A DNA stretch of 64,000 nucleotides from the NCBI GenBank assembly GCA_033675265.1, contig JAUJYZ010001388.1, forward strand, positions 124,001 through 188,000. The letters are read 5' to 3'. This document shows, one piece after another, positions 42,313 to 54,700 of this stretch (within the stretch, counting starts at the first letter, position 1; every line of letters starts with the position of its first letter). The notes below the pieces were generated by a model. The model did not search any database. It was given only the letters and a program-made list of their open reading frames with translations, and was not told the DNA's origin. The position numbers and the translations under genes are program-made. Source of the DNA: Actinostola sp. cb2023 (Eukaryota; Cnidaria; Anthozoa; Actiniaria; Actinostolidae).

Positions 42313-44390
42313 ACTCGGGCCCTTCCGAAGGAAGCCCGAGTTATAAAATACAAATTCTTTTTTTTTTTTTCCTGGTCATAGAATGCGAAGTATTTGATCG
42401 TATCGAGTTTCAAGATTACTCCTGAAGCAGATAAGGGAAGACAAACGACACATAGGACTCAAGTAGATTTGAATCTTAGTTTTGAAAGCAGCTGTAAATC
42501 TTGAAGCTATCGAAAGGTCAGGATTGTAGTTCGCTATGTCATGTTTGTTATTAGGCGACATTGGACCCCAGATTAGGCCTTTTGTTGCTAATTGTAATAG
42601 TACGTGTACAGTTATGTCCTTGAGTATTTATAATTGAACTCACGACCAGTGATGTAACTACATCTAATACGGAAAGCTATATGTACAGAAGTCATGCAAA
42701 CAGTCGAGGCAGTCGAGACTGAAAAGCAAGCCATCGAAACGCATACGCTTACTACATACCAGATACGCATACTCTAAATCTTCCTCGAGCGTTTTCGAAA
42801 GGGCTTTCTACGACTTCATTCCACGAACTCGAACTCATCAAAAAATGAACTGAAAATCAAATGAAATGAACTCAAAAACTATCATGACCTCGCTATGTCA
42901 TGTTTGTTATTAGGCGACATTGGACCCCAGAGTAGGCCTTTTGTTGCTAATTTTAATTTGCTCTCGACCATATATCCATTGTCAATGAAATATTGTCAAT
43001 GGCAATAAAGCTCGATCGAGCAAGAGTCTATAGTCTCCCTCGTCACGCAACTGTCAGTCATCATCAGGTCTCTCCTCACGCAACTGACATTGTTTTTAAA
43101 TAGAACGCTCAAAACAGGTCAGTGAACGGCAAAAATACAATCGAAATCAAAACGTCATTAGATTTCAGGGATCTGTTACAGAAGAAGACGCTCAATGAGC
43201 GTATAGTCGGGTATTTAATATGACAATGATAGTTGCATGACGAGAAAGATTATTTGTATCGATGAGTATCGATAAAGATCTTCGATTGTTCGAAGATCAT
43301 ACGTTTTCAAACGTACTTGAGGTCACTTGTTGCATATTGATGGCGCCAGAAACGGGTACCCCGTTGAGATGACGAAGGCCTAAGCATCAACCAAACATCA
43401 GTACGCAATTCGCACTCTTAGTATTTGTTTCTTTTTCAAACAGTTATAATCTATCAACACACCATGAAGAAGAGAGAAGGAGTCTTCCAGTATAAGGTCT
43501 GGGAAATCTTCACTTCACTAAATCTATTTTCGGACGTCCGACAAAACTAACTTTCGGCTCCAAGCAGATGTATTGTTTTTTTTTAGGCCGAATATTTTCA
43601 CTCTGATTTTGACTAAAATGATATCAGAAAAGCATCACAAGAACGAGAAGAAAGAAGTTCGCTATTGGTACTTTCTTCTTGCTGTTCTGCCTTGAACAAT
43701 TAAGAAAACCATTCCGAACAATTGATGTAATCGATTTGAAAAATAGCAAATTCGATGGAAAATCAAAGGCTTTAATATAAAGTCGTGAAAATTTCGGGTT
43801 TTCCAAAAAGCCTGTTGATCAGAGCAGATACTAAGACCTAAGCCATCGTCTTCGACGACTAGAAGTGAAAGAAGTAGTTGATCTGGCCAAAAGGTAAATT
43901 ATGTTGTATTCAAGACAAGCCATCCACAGTTCTTCTTAAATACGCTCTCTGACATACAAACCACATACGCCGATTCGTGTGGGCCAACTCTAAAAGATGT
44001 TCAGCGTTTTCGACTGGGCCTTTACACGACTGAACTCATCAAAATTAAAGCAAATCATCTATTGAACTCTAAGTCAAAACGTAATCAAATGAACTCAAAC
44101 TCAAAAGCAAATCAAATGAACTCCACACATATAGAGTGCAAACCATATGTCCGTGAAACAGTACTAACTAATTAGTACTAAATAGCACTGATGAAACAAT
44201 AGAAAACAATAGAAATAGCACTATTTAGTACTATTTAGTAATAGTACTATTTCACGGACATATGGTTTGCACTCTATACATATTCAGCTCCCTCGTCAAG
44301 CAACTATGAGTCATTGTCAGGTCTTTTGATCCTCACGCAACTGACATTGTCCTTATCATAAGCCCGAGTATACGCTCATTGAGCGTCTTG
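42313..44390 (-). mobile_element. 2.08-kb Helentron-like insertion in the 5' LTR
   Basis: On the minus strand it starts CAAGACGCTCAATGAGCGTA followed by TACTCGGGC and ends with the hairpin GGCTTCCTTCGGAAGGGCCC followed by GAGT. The host site in the intact LTR is TTATTGACA, and TT is present on both sides. Helitron2/Helentron elements insert between two T residues and have a 5' subterminal inverted repeat plus a 3' hairpin, which fits. A second copy of the 5' hairpin in plus orientation lies inside at 43185-43211, so it may be composite. No Rep/helicase gene is present. Confidence 0.7.
44130..44278. mobile_element. MITE nested in the Helentron-like insertion
   Basis: TATAGAGTGCAAACCATATG, then TCCGTGAAACAGTACTA, with the exact inverse at the right end and TA at both ends. 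The centre holds TTTAGTACT repeats. A partial relative lies near 12825. Confidence 0.85.
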
Positions 44391-44687
44391 TTGACATATA
44401 TTAACGCGGTGAAAACTAAGATACAATCAAGATATAAATGACAAATTAGGCGAGGAACGGAAGTTATATGAAACAAGTAAATTGTGCGAAATACAATGAC
44501 GGAATAGCTAGATTATAGTGACTTACATCTTATGGTCTTACACACTCTGAGCACTCCAAACCACGTTTTCAAAGGGACGCTAATGTATAGTGTTTCACCG
44601 GAAGTGCTCGGCTTACGTAATGACTAATCCAAGTAAAAATACAATTATGAAGTAAATAAATGTCGAACACAACAGTATTCGATCTCA

Positions 44688-44838
44688 AAAAGCGTGTCGG
44701 GGATTCTTTGATTTCGCTTTAGATTTCAAGTTATTAGCGTTCATATTACATCAACTCGAAAAATATCTAACATCAAACTTTGAATGTTTGTCATTTTTAT
44801 AAGGAATCAAATATCGAAAATCCCCGACACGCTTTTGG
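44688..44838. repeat. Inverted repeat (AAAAGCGTGTCGGGGATT)
   Basis: AAAAGCGTGTCGGGGATT at 44688 and AATCCCCGACACGCTTTT near 44818 are inverses; the spacer is AT-rich. A short MITE directly beside the BEL element. From 44839 to 45180 nothing was recognised. Confidence 0.7.
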
Positions 44839-45180
44839 AAAACAATACCTGGTGATAGAGATTCATTCAGATTCATATTTGACCGTAACTGGAGCGCTGG
44901 TAATTCGATTTTATGAAAGCCTCCATTTTTCGGAATCGGGCCTTCTTTCTCAAATCCTCAATGGGATTTTAAAAACTTTTACGATTTTTTATTATTTCAT
45001 GGTTTTCTACAGTTCTTAATATATAGTTTTCTATAGTTTAGCCTTTTGTGTTGCGTACAGAATTTCTGAAGCGCATGACACCCGCGAACGTATACCATAG
45101 TCAATATTGAACGACTTACGGCCAATCAAAAATGATAGAATTTACAAAGAAATGTATGGGATTGCTGGACAACTGTCCGC

Positions 45181-46735
45181 TGAAAGAATGCTTTGTTATC
45201 GGGATCCAACATGGCCGCCATGACGTCACGTGGATGGTGGTACAAACGAGAGGAGCTAATTGAGGAATGTTTTGTTATCGTGATTCAACATGGCCGCCAT
45301 GACGTCACGTGGCTGGTGGTACAAACAAGAGAAGCTAATGAGGAATGCTTTGTTATCGGGAACCAATATGGCCGCCACGACGTCACGTGGCTGGTGGTAC
45401 AAACAAGTAAAGCTAATGAGGAATGCTTTGTTATCGGGAACCAACATCGCCGCCATGACGTTACGTGGATGGTGGTACAAACAAGAGAAGCTATTGAGGA
45501 ATGTTTTGTTATCGGGATTCAACATGGCCGCCATGACGTTACGTGGTTGGTGGTACAAACAAGAGAAGCTATTGAGGAATGTTTTGTTATCGGGATTTAT
45601 AGGGATATTTTAATGGGTGGGGTAGATAGGTGTCTCCAATTAGTTTCTTGTAAACTAGAAAACATGACACGTTAATAAAGTTATTATTATTATTATTCAA
45701 CATGGCCGCCATGACGTCACGTGGATGGTGGTACAAACAAGAGAAGCTATTGAGGAATGTTTTGTTATCGGGATTCAACATGGCCGCCATGACGTTACGT
45801 GGTTGGTGATTCAAACAAGAGAAGCTAATGAGGAATGCTTTGTTATCGGGATTCAACATGGCCGCCATGACGTCACGTGGTTGGTGGTACAAACAAGAGA
45901 AGCTATTGAGGAATACTTTGTTATCGGCATTCAACATGGCCGCCATGACGTCACGTGGTTGGTGGTACAAACAAGAGAAGCTATTGAGGAATGTTTTGTT
46001 ATCGGGATTCAACATGGCCGCCATGACGTCACGTGGTTGGTGATTCAAAGAATTAAAGTATTATTGTTATTACAAGAGAAGCTAATGATGAATGCTTTGT
46101 TATCGGGATTCAACATGGCCGCCATGACGTTACGTGGTTGGTAATTCAAACAAGAGAAGCTAATGAGGAATGCTTTGTTATCGGGATTCAACATGGCCAC
46201 CATGACGTCACGTGGTTGTTGATTCAAAGAATTAAAGTATTATTGTTATTACAAGAGAAGCTAATGAGGAATGCTTTGTTATCGGGATTCAACATGGCCG
46301 CCATGACGTTACGTGGTTGGTGATTCAAACAAGAGAAGCTAATGAGGAATGCTTTATCGGGATTCAACATGGCCGCCATGACGTCACGTGGTTGGTGATT
46401 CAAAGAATTAAAGTATTATTGTTATTACAAGAGAAGCTAATGAGGAATGCTTTGTTATTGGCCACTAACATGGCCGCCATGACGTCACGTGGTTGGTGAT
46501 TCAAACAAGAGAAGCTAATGAGGAATGCTTTGTTATTGGCCACGAACATGGCCGCCATGACGTCACGTGGTTGGTGGTACAAACAAGAGAAGCTAATGAG
46601 AAGTGCTTTGTTATCGGGAACCAACATGGCCGCCATGACGTCACGTGGTTGGTGGTACAAACAAGAGAAGCTAATGAGAAGTGCTTTGTTATCGGGAACC
46701 AACATGGCCGCCATGACGTCACCTGCTAACCAGTA
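45181..46735. repeat. 78-bp satellite with CRE, E-box and YY1-like motifs
   Basis: About 18 units. Each contains AACATGGCCGCCATGACGTC followed by ACGTGG (some ACGTTACGTGG), then TGGT.GTACAAACAAGAG, AAGCTAATGAGGAATGCTTT and GTTATCGGGA. Some units carry an extra AAGAATTAAAGTATTATTG segment. The period is 26 codons, so both strands look open; no start, domain or splice context supports a gene. One unit (45597-45695) is interrupted by a ~100-bp insertion ending in a TTA microsatellite, like the tail of a short retroposon. Confidence 0.95.
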
Positions 46736-46765
46736 ATACATGCATGTCTTTGGTGCTTCCCACTG

Positions 46766-48463
46766 CAGTGGAACCTCTACTTTGAGACACCTATTCAGGG
46801 GTCACGAGTGACGTCACAAAAAGTCCCAGTCTCCCTCGGTCAAAATACCGTACTTCGGAGAAACTTCGGAAACTGCTGATTTTCCAACTTTGAACTCGAA
46901 AAGTACACCGAAATTTTCAGTGAAACTTTGGAAATCGACATAGTTTACCAAGCACTACAAGATAAGATAAAGTTGTTTTGGGCTTTGCATTTCACCTTTA
47001 AGGGGACACTTTTCCAGGTCCCGGCAAAACACTCATACAATCTTTGTATTTATCACCTCTATTAAAGGGACACCTCAATTAAGTGGACGGGGACACTTTT
47101 TGAGCGTCCCGAGTGCTAATTGGCTAATGAATACAAGGCCACAAAACACAATAGATTAGATTTGTAGGACTCAAATAACAAGTGATGACAGCTGCTCTCA
47201 ATGCTTGCGCTTTTATTGCCGTCTGAGCGAAGCAACAATAGGCGACTTGCATGATGGCGTCATATACTACAAGTACCAGAATGCTTTGCCCATTTTCTTT
47301 TGTTAGAAAATTAGCACCAATTGTCTTGCTATTCTCATGAGGGAATAAAAATCTGAATAAGAAAGAAAATTCCCAAAGCATTCTGGTAGTTGTAGTAAAA
47401 CAACGTCATCATGCAAGTCGCCTATTGTGACAATTTAAGAGACGTACATGTACGAACCATTTAAACAGACTGACATTACTAAATATTTGGGACTTTTTTT
47501 CTTTCACTTGTGGAACATTTTAAAACTGTAATAATAATATACAGTACATGAACAAATTTAACGATTCTGATTGCCTAAGAAGGTAAATTACCCGCTGCAG
47601 TGCACTTGAATTGCAAAAATAATTGTCTTTTAAAAAAAACATGAATATGATTAATAAGTAATCATATAATTACCCGGCTAAACTAATCTACATCGCAATT
47701 TAAACAGTCCCAAAGTTGCTGTTGTAAGCTTAAATCATGCATTTGACTGTTGAATAAATAAATGGCTGCATTCCAAGTAAATAAAACAGGCATTTTTGTT
47801 TAGGTGGTTAATTATTAACAAACCCCGCCCAACCTCTATTCAGGTTAAGGTGGCTCCATATAGTTTAAGCGCGCGCGCACGCGCAAGACCATGAGCATGC
47901 GCAATAATGGAACTTGAATAATTTTTATTTCGATGACGTCATGCGCAGGCGATCTTTTTTGAAAAGAAACTCCAAAACTACACGGTAAAATCTTTTCATA
48001 ATTTTACAATTTGTTTGTAATATAAAGCTACAGAAATTAACATAATATGAAAAAAATTGGTACTACAGATTTTTCATTATTTTGCAAAATATCGTCTGTA
48101 GTGCGGAATGTTTCAGTTCTTTGTCAAATGATAGGTGAAGTGTAGAATTTTCATAATGGAAAGTATTAAAAAGATTCACCGTGTAAACCGTGCGTTTTTA
48201 TTGATTTTATGAGAAAAATGACCTTTGTTAAAGCTGGCATGGCGTTGCTATGGTAACCTTTCGAGTGATCATTTTCATATAAAACGATTCCCCAACTCAT
48301 GATCTGTCATATGGTTGGTTGAACGGGTGTCAAATTATACATTTGTATTAGCTATAATACGCTTTTTACATTTGGTATAAAGGCCCTTTAAACTATATGG
48401 AGCCACCTTTAGGGGACACTTTCCCTGGTCCCGAGGGTGTCCCCTTGAATGGAGGTTCCACTG
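46766..48463. mobile_element. 1.7-kb TIR element (CAGTGGAACCTC)
   Basis: Ends CAGTGGAACCTC and GGAGGTTCCACTG. GGGACAC...CC(T/C) motifs (GGGGACACTTTCCC, AGGGACACC) recur near both ends, the pattern seen in the 19694 element (GGTCGC...GAGG). No transposase was found. A TTAA element sits inside. Confidence 0.65.
47845..48411. mobile_element. TTAA element (TTAAGGTGGCTCCATATAGT)
   Basis: TTAAGGTGGCTCCATATAGT and the inverse ACTATATGGAGCCACCTTTA. It contains a CGCGCGCGCACGCGC run. Its terminus resembles that of the palindrome at 52198 (TTAAGGTGACTCC). Confidence 0.75.
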
Positions 48464-48680
48464 TAGTTTGTCTTCATTGGTGATTAAAATGGCGCTCATT
48501 AAAATCAAGTTTTGCAAAACTCTAGCTAATTGACGTAACATACCAAGTTCGCAGAAATCGTCAAATCATCTAATAATCATATAAGAGTGAAGATAATAGT
48601 CTTTCGTGTTGAAAACAATACGTTTTCGACATCATTCTCATGACGCAATAGAATCCGAGAAGTTTTGCAAAAAAACCTCA

Positions 48681-48709
48681 GGGGGGGGGGGGGGGGGGGG
48701 GGGGGGGGG
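48681..48709. repeat. Poly-G run (29 G)
   Basis: Follows CCTCA and is followed by ATTGGGGGTACC, similar to the 23324 run. It lies just 3' of TRNAU1AP. Confidence 0.9.
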
Positions 48710-48786
48710 ATTGGGGGTACCTTTAGATTCAATATTGCTCAATAACTTAGTAAACTGTTATCTTTAGCTTGGTCTGTGATGTGGTG

Positions 48787-51700
48787 TTATGTTGTGACCA
48801 GTTTAGGACTTGATGATAACGTTTCTACCGGTTGCCATCTTGAACTCTCTAATTCGTAATACAGCTCCTAAAAGAACCGGAAGTCTGGTTAATGGCCATC
48901 TAGACTAGGGTGGGGTGGGTAAAAATATAAACGTACACCACAGGGAGCCCATGCTAACCTTTTCTCGTACACCTTTTATAAGGGACGTTACTGAAATTGT
49001 CATTGGTCTCAAAATTGTAAATCTGCGTAATGTGAGTTTTGTTTTAACAAACGTGTTTTTAAGGTAGCAATAACGTTACTTTTACGCTTGATTTTTCAGG
49101 AGGGTAAAATTGTTGTTATCTCACAGTAATTTATGTTTAGCCAAATCACAGACTAAGGATTTTGTCTCTGTTACAATTCCACTGAAATTTATAAATTACC
49201 GTATTATAATTTGTGCCATTTTCTGTGTTTTTTTTTTATTGCGCTTTTTTGTGAATGTCAGATTCTTGAATTTTTTTTTACAGGTATTAGTGTTAAATCA
49301 TTTGAATTCTAATACATGGAAACGAGGCTAGTCAGCCCAAAGCTCCATTTCTCAGACACATTTTTGTTATTTCAAGTCGCTTGAAATTTGTGACATTTTT
49401 GTAGAATCGCTCTAAAGTGTTGTAGTACTCTTTAAAGAGATGGCTGTAATCAATAAATGAGATTCACTGATTCTGCCAATTTTAGATTCGGTCATTGCAA
49501 CACAATTTTTCAGAACCCCTTCGATCATGCAGAACTGTTTTATGGAAATGTCCCTTCTACGCAAGGAAAAGAAGCGCGAGGAAATACGACCTCTGCTCCC
49601 AGGGTTAAAAAAACATTTTGAAAAACCATTTCTCGTACACGCAATACGTGATTTGAACTTACATTATCAGCATCAATGATTTGCTTGTTTTCTGCCCCGA
49701 TATCAATTGGTTCATTAGGATCTAAGAACAGTGTTCCTTTCTATTATTATTAGCACTGTCATCATCATCATTTATAATCAACATCATCAAATGTTTTAAG
49801 CATTATGATCATCATTATTACTGTCATCATCACTCAATCATCATCATCATAATCAATCAATCAATCATATATTTAAACACGATACGTCAAAGAGCAGGAG
49901 CTCGTTCAAAAATTATACAATAAGTACTATGATAAAAATATCATAAGCATCACCATCATCATTACTGTCGTCATCATCATTCATAATCAATATCATCAAA
50001 TATTATCAATATCATCAAATATTATCAATATCATCAAATATTATAAGCATCATCAAATATCATAAGCATCACCATCATCATCATTGCTGTCATCATCATC
50101 ATTCATAATCAATATCATCAAATATTTTCAATATCATCAAATATTATAAGCATCATCAAATGTCATAAGCATCATCATCATCATCATTATTCTCGAGCAT
50201 GCTCATAGCACTGAGAACATTCTCTTGTGGGTTTCCTGTGGTGAGGTGCTAAAAACTCCCAGTTCTATCAACCAGATCAAAACAAACCCCAGCTACATGA
50301 CTGTACACTGAGTAAAACAGTAGAAAAACAGGATGAATGCAGTATTGAAATGTGACCGAGTTTCATCCCTCGTTTCAATACTGCATTTCTCTGGACTCAT
50401 GGGATGCACACAGGAAGCCCAACATAATGCATATTGCACGTATGGTCTACACAATGTACCACAGGAAACCCATCAAAAAAGATGTGAGCATACAAATATA
50501 CATTTTTATTAATTATAAGTAGCCTCGGCTGCCTGTGAACTGACTTGCTCAATCAACAACACTCAAAGAAGAAAAAAAGACACTCAAAGACACGGCCAAT
50601 AGAGTATGCATGTATTCAGCACAAGTCTTACCTTCAACACTAGTGTCCACTCCATGAAGCACAGCTTGTTCTTGTTCATACGACTACATTGTGTTTTAAA
50701 TTAAGGGGATATTACAGTTGAAATAGGGAAGGCAAGAGTACTCTCTTCTACACTATCTCGACTATGTACATTTTGTATATCCCTTTGATTTGGACAAAAT
50801 TATTGTTGGTTTGAACCTCACTTTTTGTCCACGGACGGTTGAGCAAAATCTCCTCTTTGACAATATCGGTATCAATAAAATCAAGGAGTCAGTGCAGAGA
50901 AAAGTCTAAGTGACTACTGATCAAAATCCGAATTCTATTTTGGAAGAGAAGGGCTCCCTGCAAGAACAACGTAAGCGATCTCTGATCAAAATCTAAATTC
51001 CCCTTGAGATTCTTTGAATTTCACAGGAGAATTTGGGTTTTGATCACAAGTCACATACTCCGTTCTTGTGATGAGCCCTTTAATTTAAAGAGGCTAAAGG
51101 AGAATTTAGAATTTGATATTACTTACATAGTTTTCTACAGTGCGGTGGTTTATGTTTCTGTAACCATGGCAACAGTGACATCTATACTAACCTGAGTTAC
51201 GGCATGCTGCTGGTCGTACTGACCATACATCTGTGTAGCGGCATACTGTGGATATTGCTGATAATAGGCAGGCTGTTGGTACTGATAGTTTTGCCACGCC
51301 TGCACGTATTGTTGGTACTGTTGACATTGCTGCGCATACTGAGCACTGTACTGATTAGAAAGAGTGGCCGTGGCTCCGTATGTAGGTGTGGTCACAGTAG
51401 CTTGAGGTCTGCTGGTTAATCGATTAGAATATTGTCACGGTAAATTACGCCCCCTTACATATACGTCTAGTGATATCAAATGGTCATGGCAAGACTTTGG
51501 GAGACAAGGCATATTTTTGCAAGCCCGAGACACTTTTTCACCAAAATCCTTTGTTTTCAAAATTCGAGACCCTGAGCAGACAGCTTTTTATGAAAAAAAT
51601 GAGACTTTGAGACCTGCAAAATTTAACTGAAATTTTGCAAGACTGTGACTTTTTGCGGGGACCATTCGATACCCCTATACAGCTATTTCAAAAAACATTG

Positions 51701-54700
51701 AATACTGAATACTGCATACTGAATAGTGCATTCCAAGACCAAAGAGCATTGTGGGCCTCGTTATTTTGAAATAAAAAGTAAATATACAGTGATTTGCTCG
51801 ACATATGGAGCTAGTATATTGTTTCTGATGGAATACACAAAAAATAAAATAAAATATTATTATTTATATTACTTTAGACAATATTACACGAGTCCCAAAA
51901 TGCATTTCGGTCTTGGAATACGCTATTTAGAATGCAGTATTCAGTATCAACGTTTTTTGAAATAGCTGTATACTCTGATATCAAATAACAACATTAAACA
52001 CTGTGGTGAATGCAGTGTAAAGCAGCACTAAATTTACTGACGTTTCAGACATTAGTCATTTGCCAGAGTACATGTACATGCAAAGGAAGATCTTTACTTG
52101 TTTATTTGTGTACCGTCAGCACACAAAAATACTTCAAACACTGGGTTGGTTGGCTCTGGGTTTTTGAGCAGCAGGCTCTAGCTACAAAGGAGATGACTTA
52201 AGGTGACTCCATTATATTTCTCGGCGCACTCGTCTATGACAAACTTTGGGTCATAACTTCCTCTGCTTTTATGCAATTGCCATAAAACATTGGCAACTAT
52301 TAGAGCTATCATTCACCTATAATACAATATAATTCGATTGCAATGCAGAACATTTTTTTAAATAATATTAGAACTTAAGTAAACTCAATGTTTTGGATAA
52401 AATTGGATATTGCGAAAAATCTGTCCGTTTTTTTTGGGATGAAAGTTTTGGAATCACTTTAGATTGACATAATTCATAACCTGAGCAAGTTTTAGCAAAA
52501 TCGTTGGAGCTAAAGCACGGCTGCATGAAGAAAACCAAAATTAAGCACTGAAATTAGCTCCAACGATTGCTTTAGCTCCAACGATTTTGCTAAAACTTGG
52601 TCAGGTTATGAATTATGTCAATCTAAAGTGATTCTAAAACTTTCATTCAAAACAAACGGACAGATCTTTTGCAATATCCAATTTTATCCAAAACATTGAG
52701 TTTACTTAAGTTCTAATATTATTTAAAAAAATGTTCTGCATTGCAATCGAATTATATTGTATCATAGGTGAATGATAGCTCTAATTGTTGCCAATGTTTT
52801 ATGGCAATTGCATAAAAGTAGAGGAAGTTATGACCCAAAGTTTGTCATAGACGAGTGCGCCGAGAATTATAACGGAGTCACCTTAAAGTGCTACTTAGAC
52901 GAAAATCGATCGAAGTTTAATTTAGCTGAAAATTCACTGAAATAATCTCAAAGAGCCATACAATTACTGGATAATGTGTTTTCTCAAAATTCCTATGGGA
53001 AGTATTACATTTTTATGAATCTTTAGAAGTGTCAGTGAGGTCATCTACATGTACTCAACCCTAACAATCAACACAGCTTCGCTCCATACATTTCTTTGTG
53101 TTTAGTTTCCGTTGAATTATTTTATTTCTATGAAGCTAAAAGTTTGGGTGAAGGAGTTTTCTTACATTATTTGTGCTTTGGATTGATTGTCTGACCAGTT
53201 GTCTTCAATGCAGAGCTGTTATCTGAATAAAACATTGAGATATTTTGACTCACAAAATACAAAGAAATGTATGGAGCTGAATGTTGGGTTGAGTAGATGA
53301 CGTCACTGACACCTCTAAAGATTCATGAAAATATATACTTCCCTCGAATATCGAAAAAAGATTTTAACTACTTATTATTAGACCCTTGAAGAATTATTCA
53401 ATGAAGTTTCAGCTAAATTAAACTTCGATCGATTTTCGTCTAAGTAGCACTTTAAAGTACATATAGTCAGGCTGTTAAGGTGAAAAATTGTTCGTTTTAT
53501 GATAAAAGCATGAAACTTGGCACAATTACTTATCTCTATGTGCTTATTAATTTCTGATATGGAGGCATTTGAAATAAGGTCTACGTTTCCCGTAATGCGC
53601 ATGTCAAAAAACCGCTGAAAACAATATAGCATGGAAACGAGGCTGAGCAAAACTGCGTTTTTTAGGGTTTTTAATGCTGGTAAAGGTGCCGAAACGGGTA
53701 ACAAATATTGAGTAGACATCTGCAGTCAATAAGCAAAGGTTGTAATGCTAATCACGTCATCGATCACGTGACTTGATTTTTTTTTAAATTGTGAAAATAA
53801 GAACTCGCAAAATTAAAACGTTGCGTTTTTAAGGTGTTTTTACTCTGGTTAAAATGTGAAAACTATTAATTTCACATCTGTAGGAAATGGTATGATGCTA
53901 ATCATGTGATCAATCATGTAATTGATTAGTCACATGATTATACTTTTTTTTTCAATCGTGAAAATAAAAATTCGTAAAGTACTGTAGATAAAGAAGCTCT
54001 CACTAGGAGTCTTGAAGACAGTCTCCACCACAAAAACATAAGGATGAGCTCGTAGCAGGTATCCTTTGCTTGCGAAAGTGTCGTCCGAGTTTGCCTCCAG
54101 ATCCGTTTTCTATCTTTTTCCATCCCCATTGGTCCGGGCTGGGAATATCTGACTGTTGCACCAACACTTGCCCCCACACTAGCGCACTTTGGATCACCGC
54201 TCGTAACAGATGTTGTCAGTGCAGTGCGGCTTGACTTGGCGGTATTGCCTCGATGTTTCTTGTTCTCTCATTGAGAAAAGCTCTTGCCTTGACTTGTTTA
54301 CTTCTAAAAGAACGCTTGTTTTTTGTCATAGAACAAGATAACAAAGCGCTTTATGATGGCCATTGATGCGTCATTTAGCATTGGCAGCGTAGATCAACTT
54401 AATACAGATGCCACATTTCCCAGGCAGTTTTTTCCCTCTTCCTGCGAAGAACGACTCAAAAAGTGCACAAATAAAAAAGATAAAATATTGTGAACATTTA
54501 GCTATAGACTATTGTAATTGTAATTACCTGTATCACAGCCCGTGATGGCATGGAACATTGCTTTGCACTTGTCATTACATAACGTCGATGCAATTTCGAG
54601 GATTGCAAGATATCTGAAGTGCTTTCTCATACCAAACGCAATCCACAATTTATCTACAGTGACAATGTGAAATATGGATATTGCTAATACAACAACATCA

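Larger units (their letters stand above)
35435..44674 (-). mobile_element. Complete BEL/Pao LTR retrotransposon with nested insertion
   Basis: Two LTRs of 385 bp (35435-35819; 42210-42312 plus 44393-44674) begin TGTTGTG and end CACAACA. GTATT is duplicated on both sides (35430-35434, 44675-44679). The coding region on the minus strand has the BEL/Pao order gag, protease, reverse transcriptase, RNase H and integrase. The LTRs read as identical, so the insertion is recent. The 5' LTR is interrupted by a 2078-bp element, which should stop normal transcription of this copy. Confidence 0.95.
42210..44674 (-). repeat. 5' LTR of the BEL element, split by an insertion
   Basis: The first 103 bases (42210-42312) and the last 282 (44393-44674) add up to exactly the 385 bases of the other LTR, with TT repeated at the junction. 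Confidence 0.95.

Noticed and set aside
45193..46741. Long open frames on both strands (EECFVIGIQHGRHDV-type repeats)
   Set aside because: They come from a 78-bp satellite whose period is a multiple of three; no start context, splice logic or domain supports a gene.
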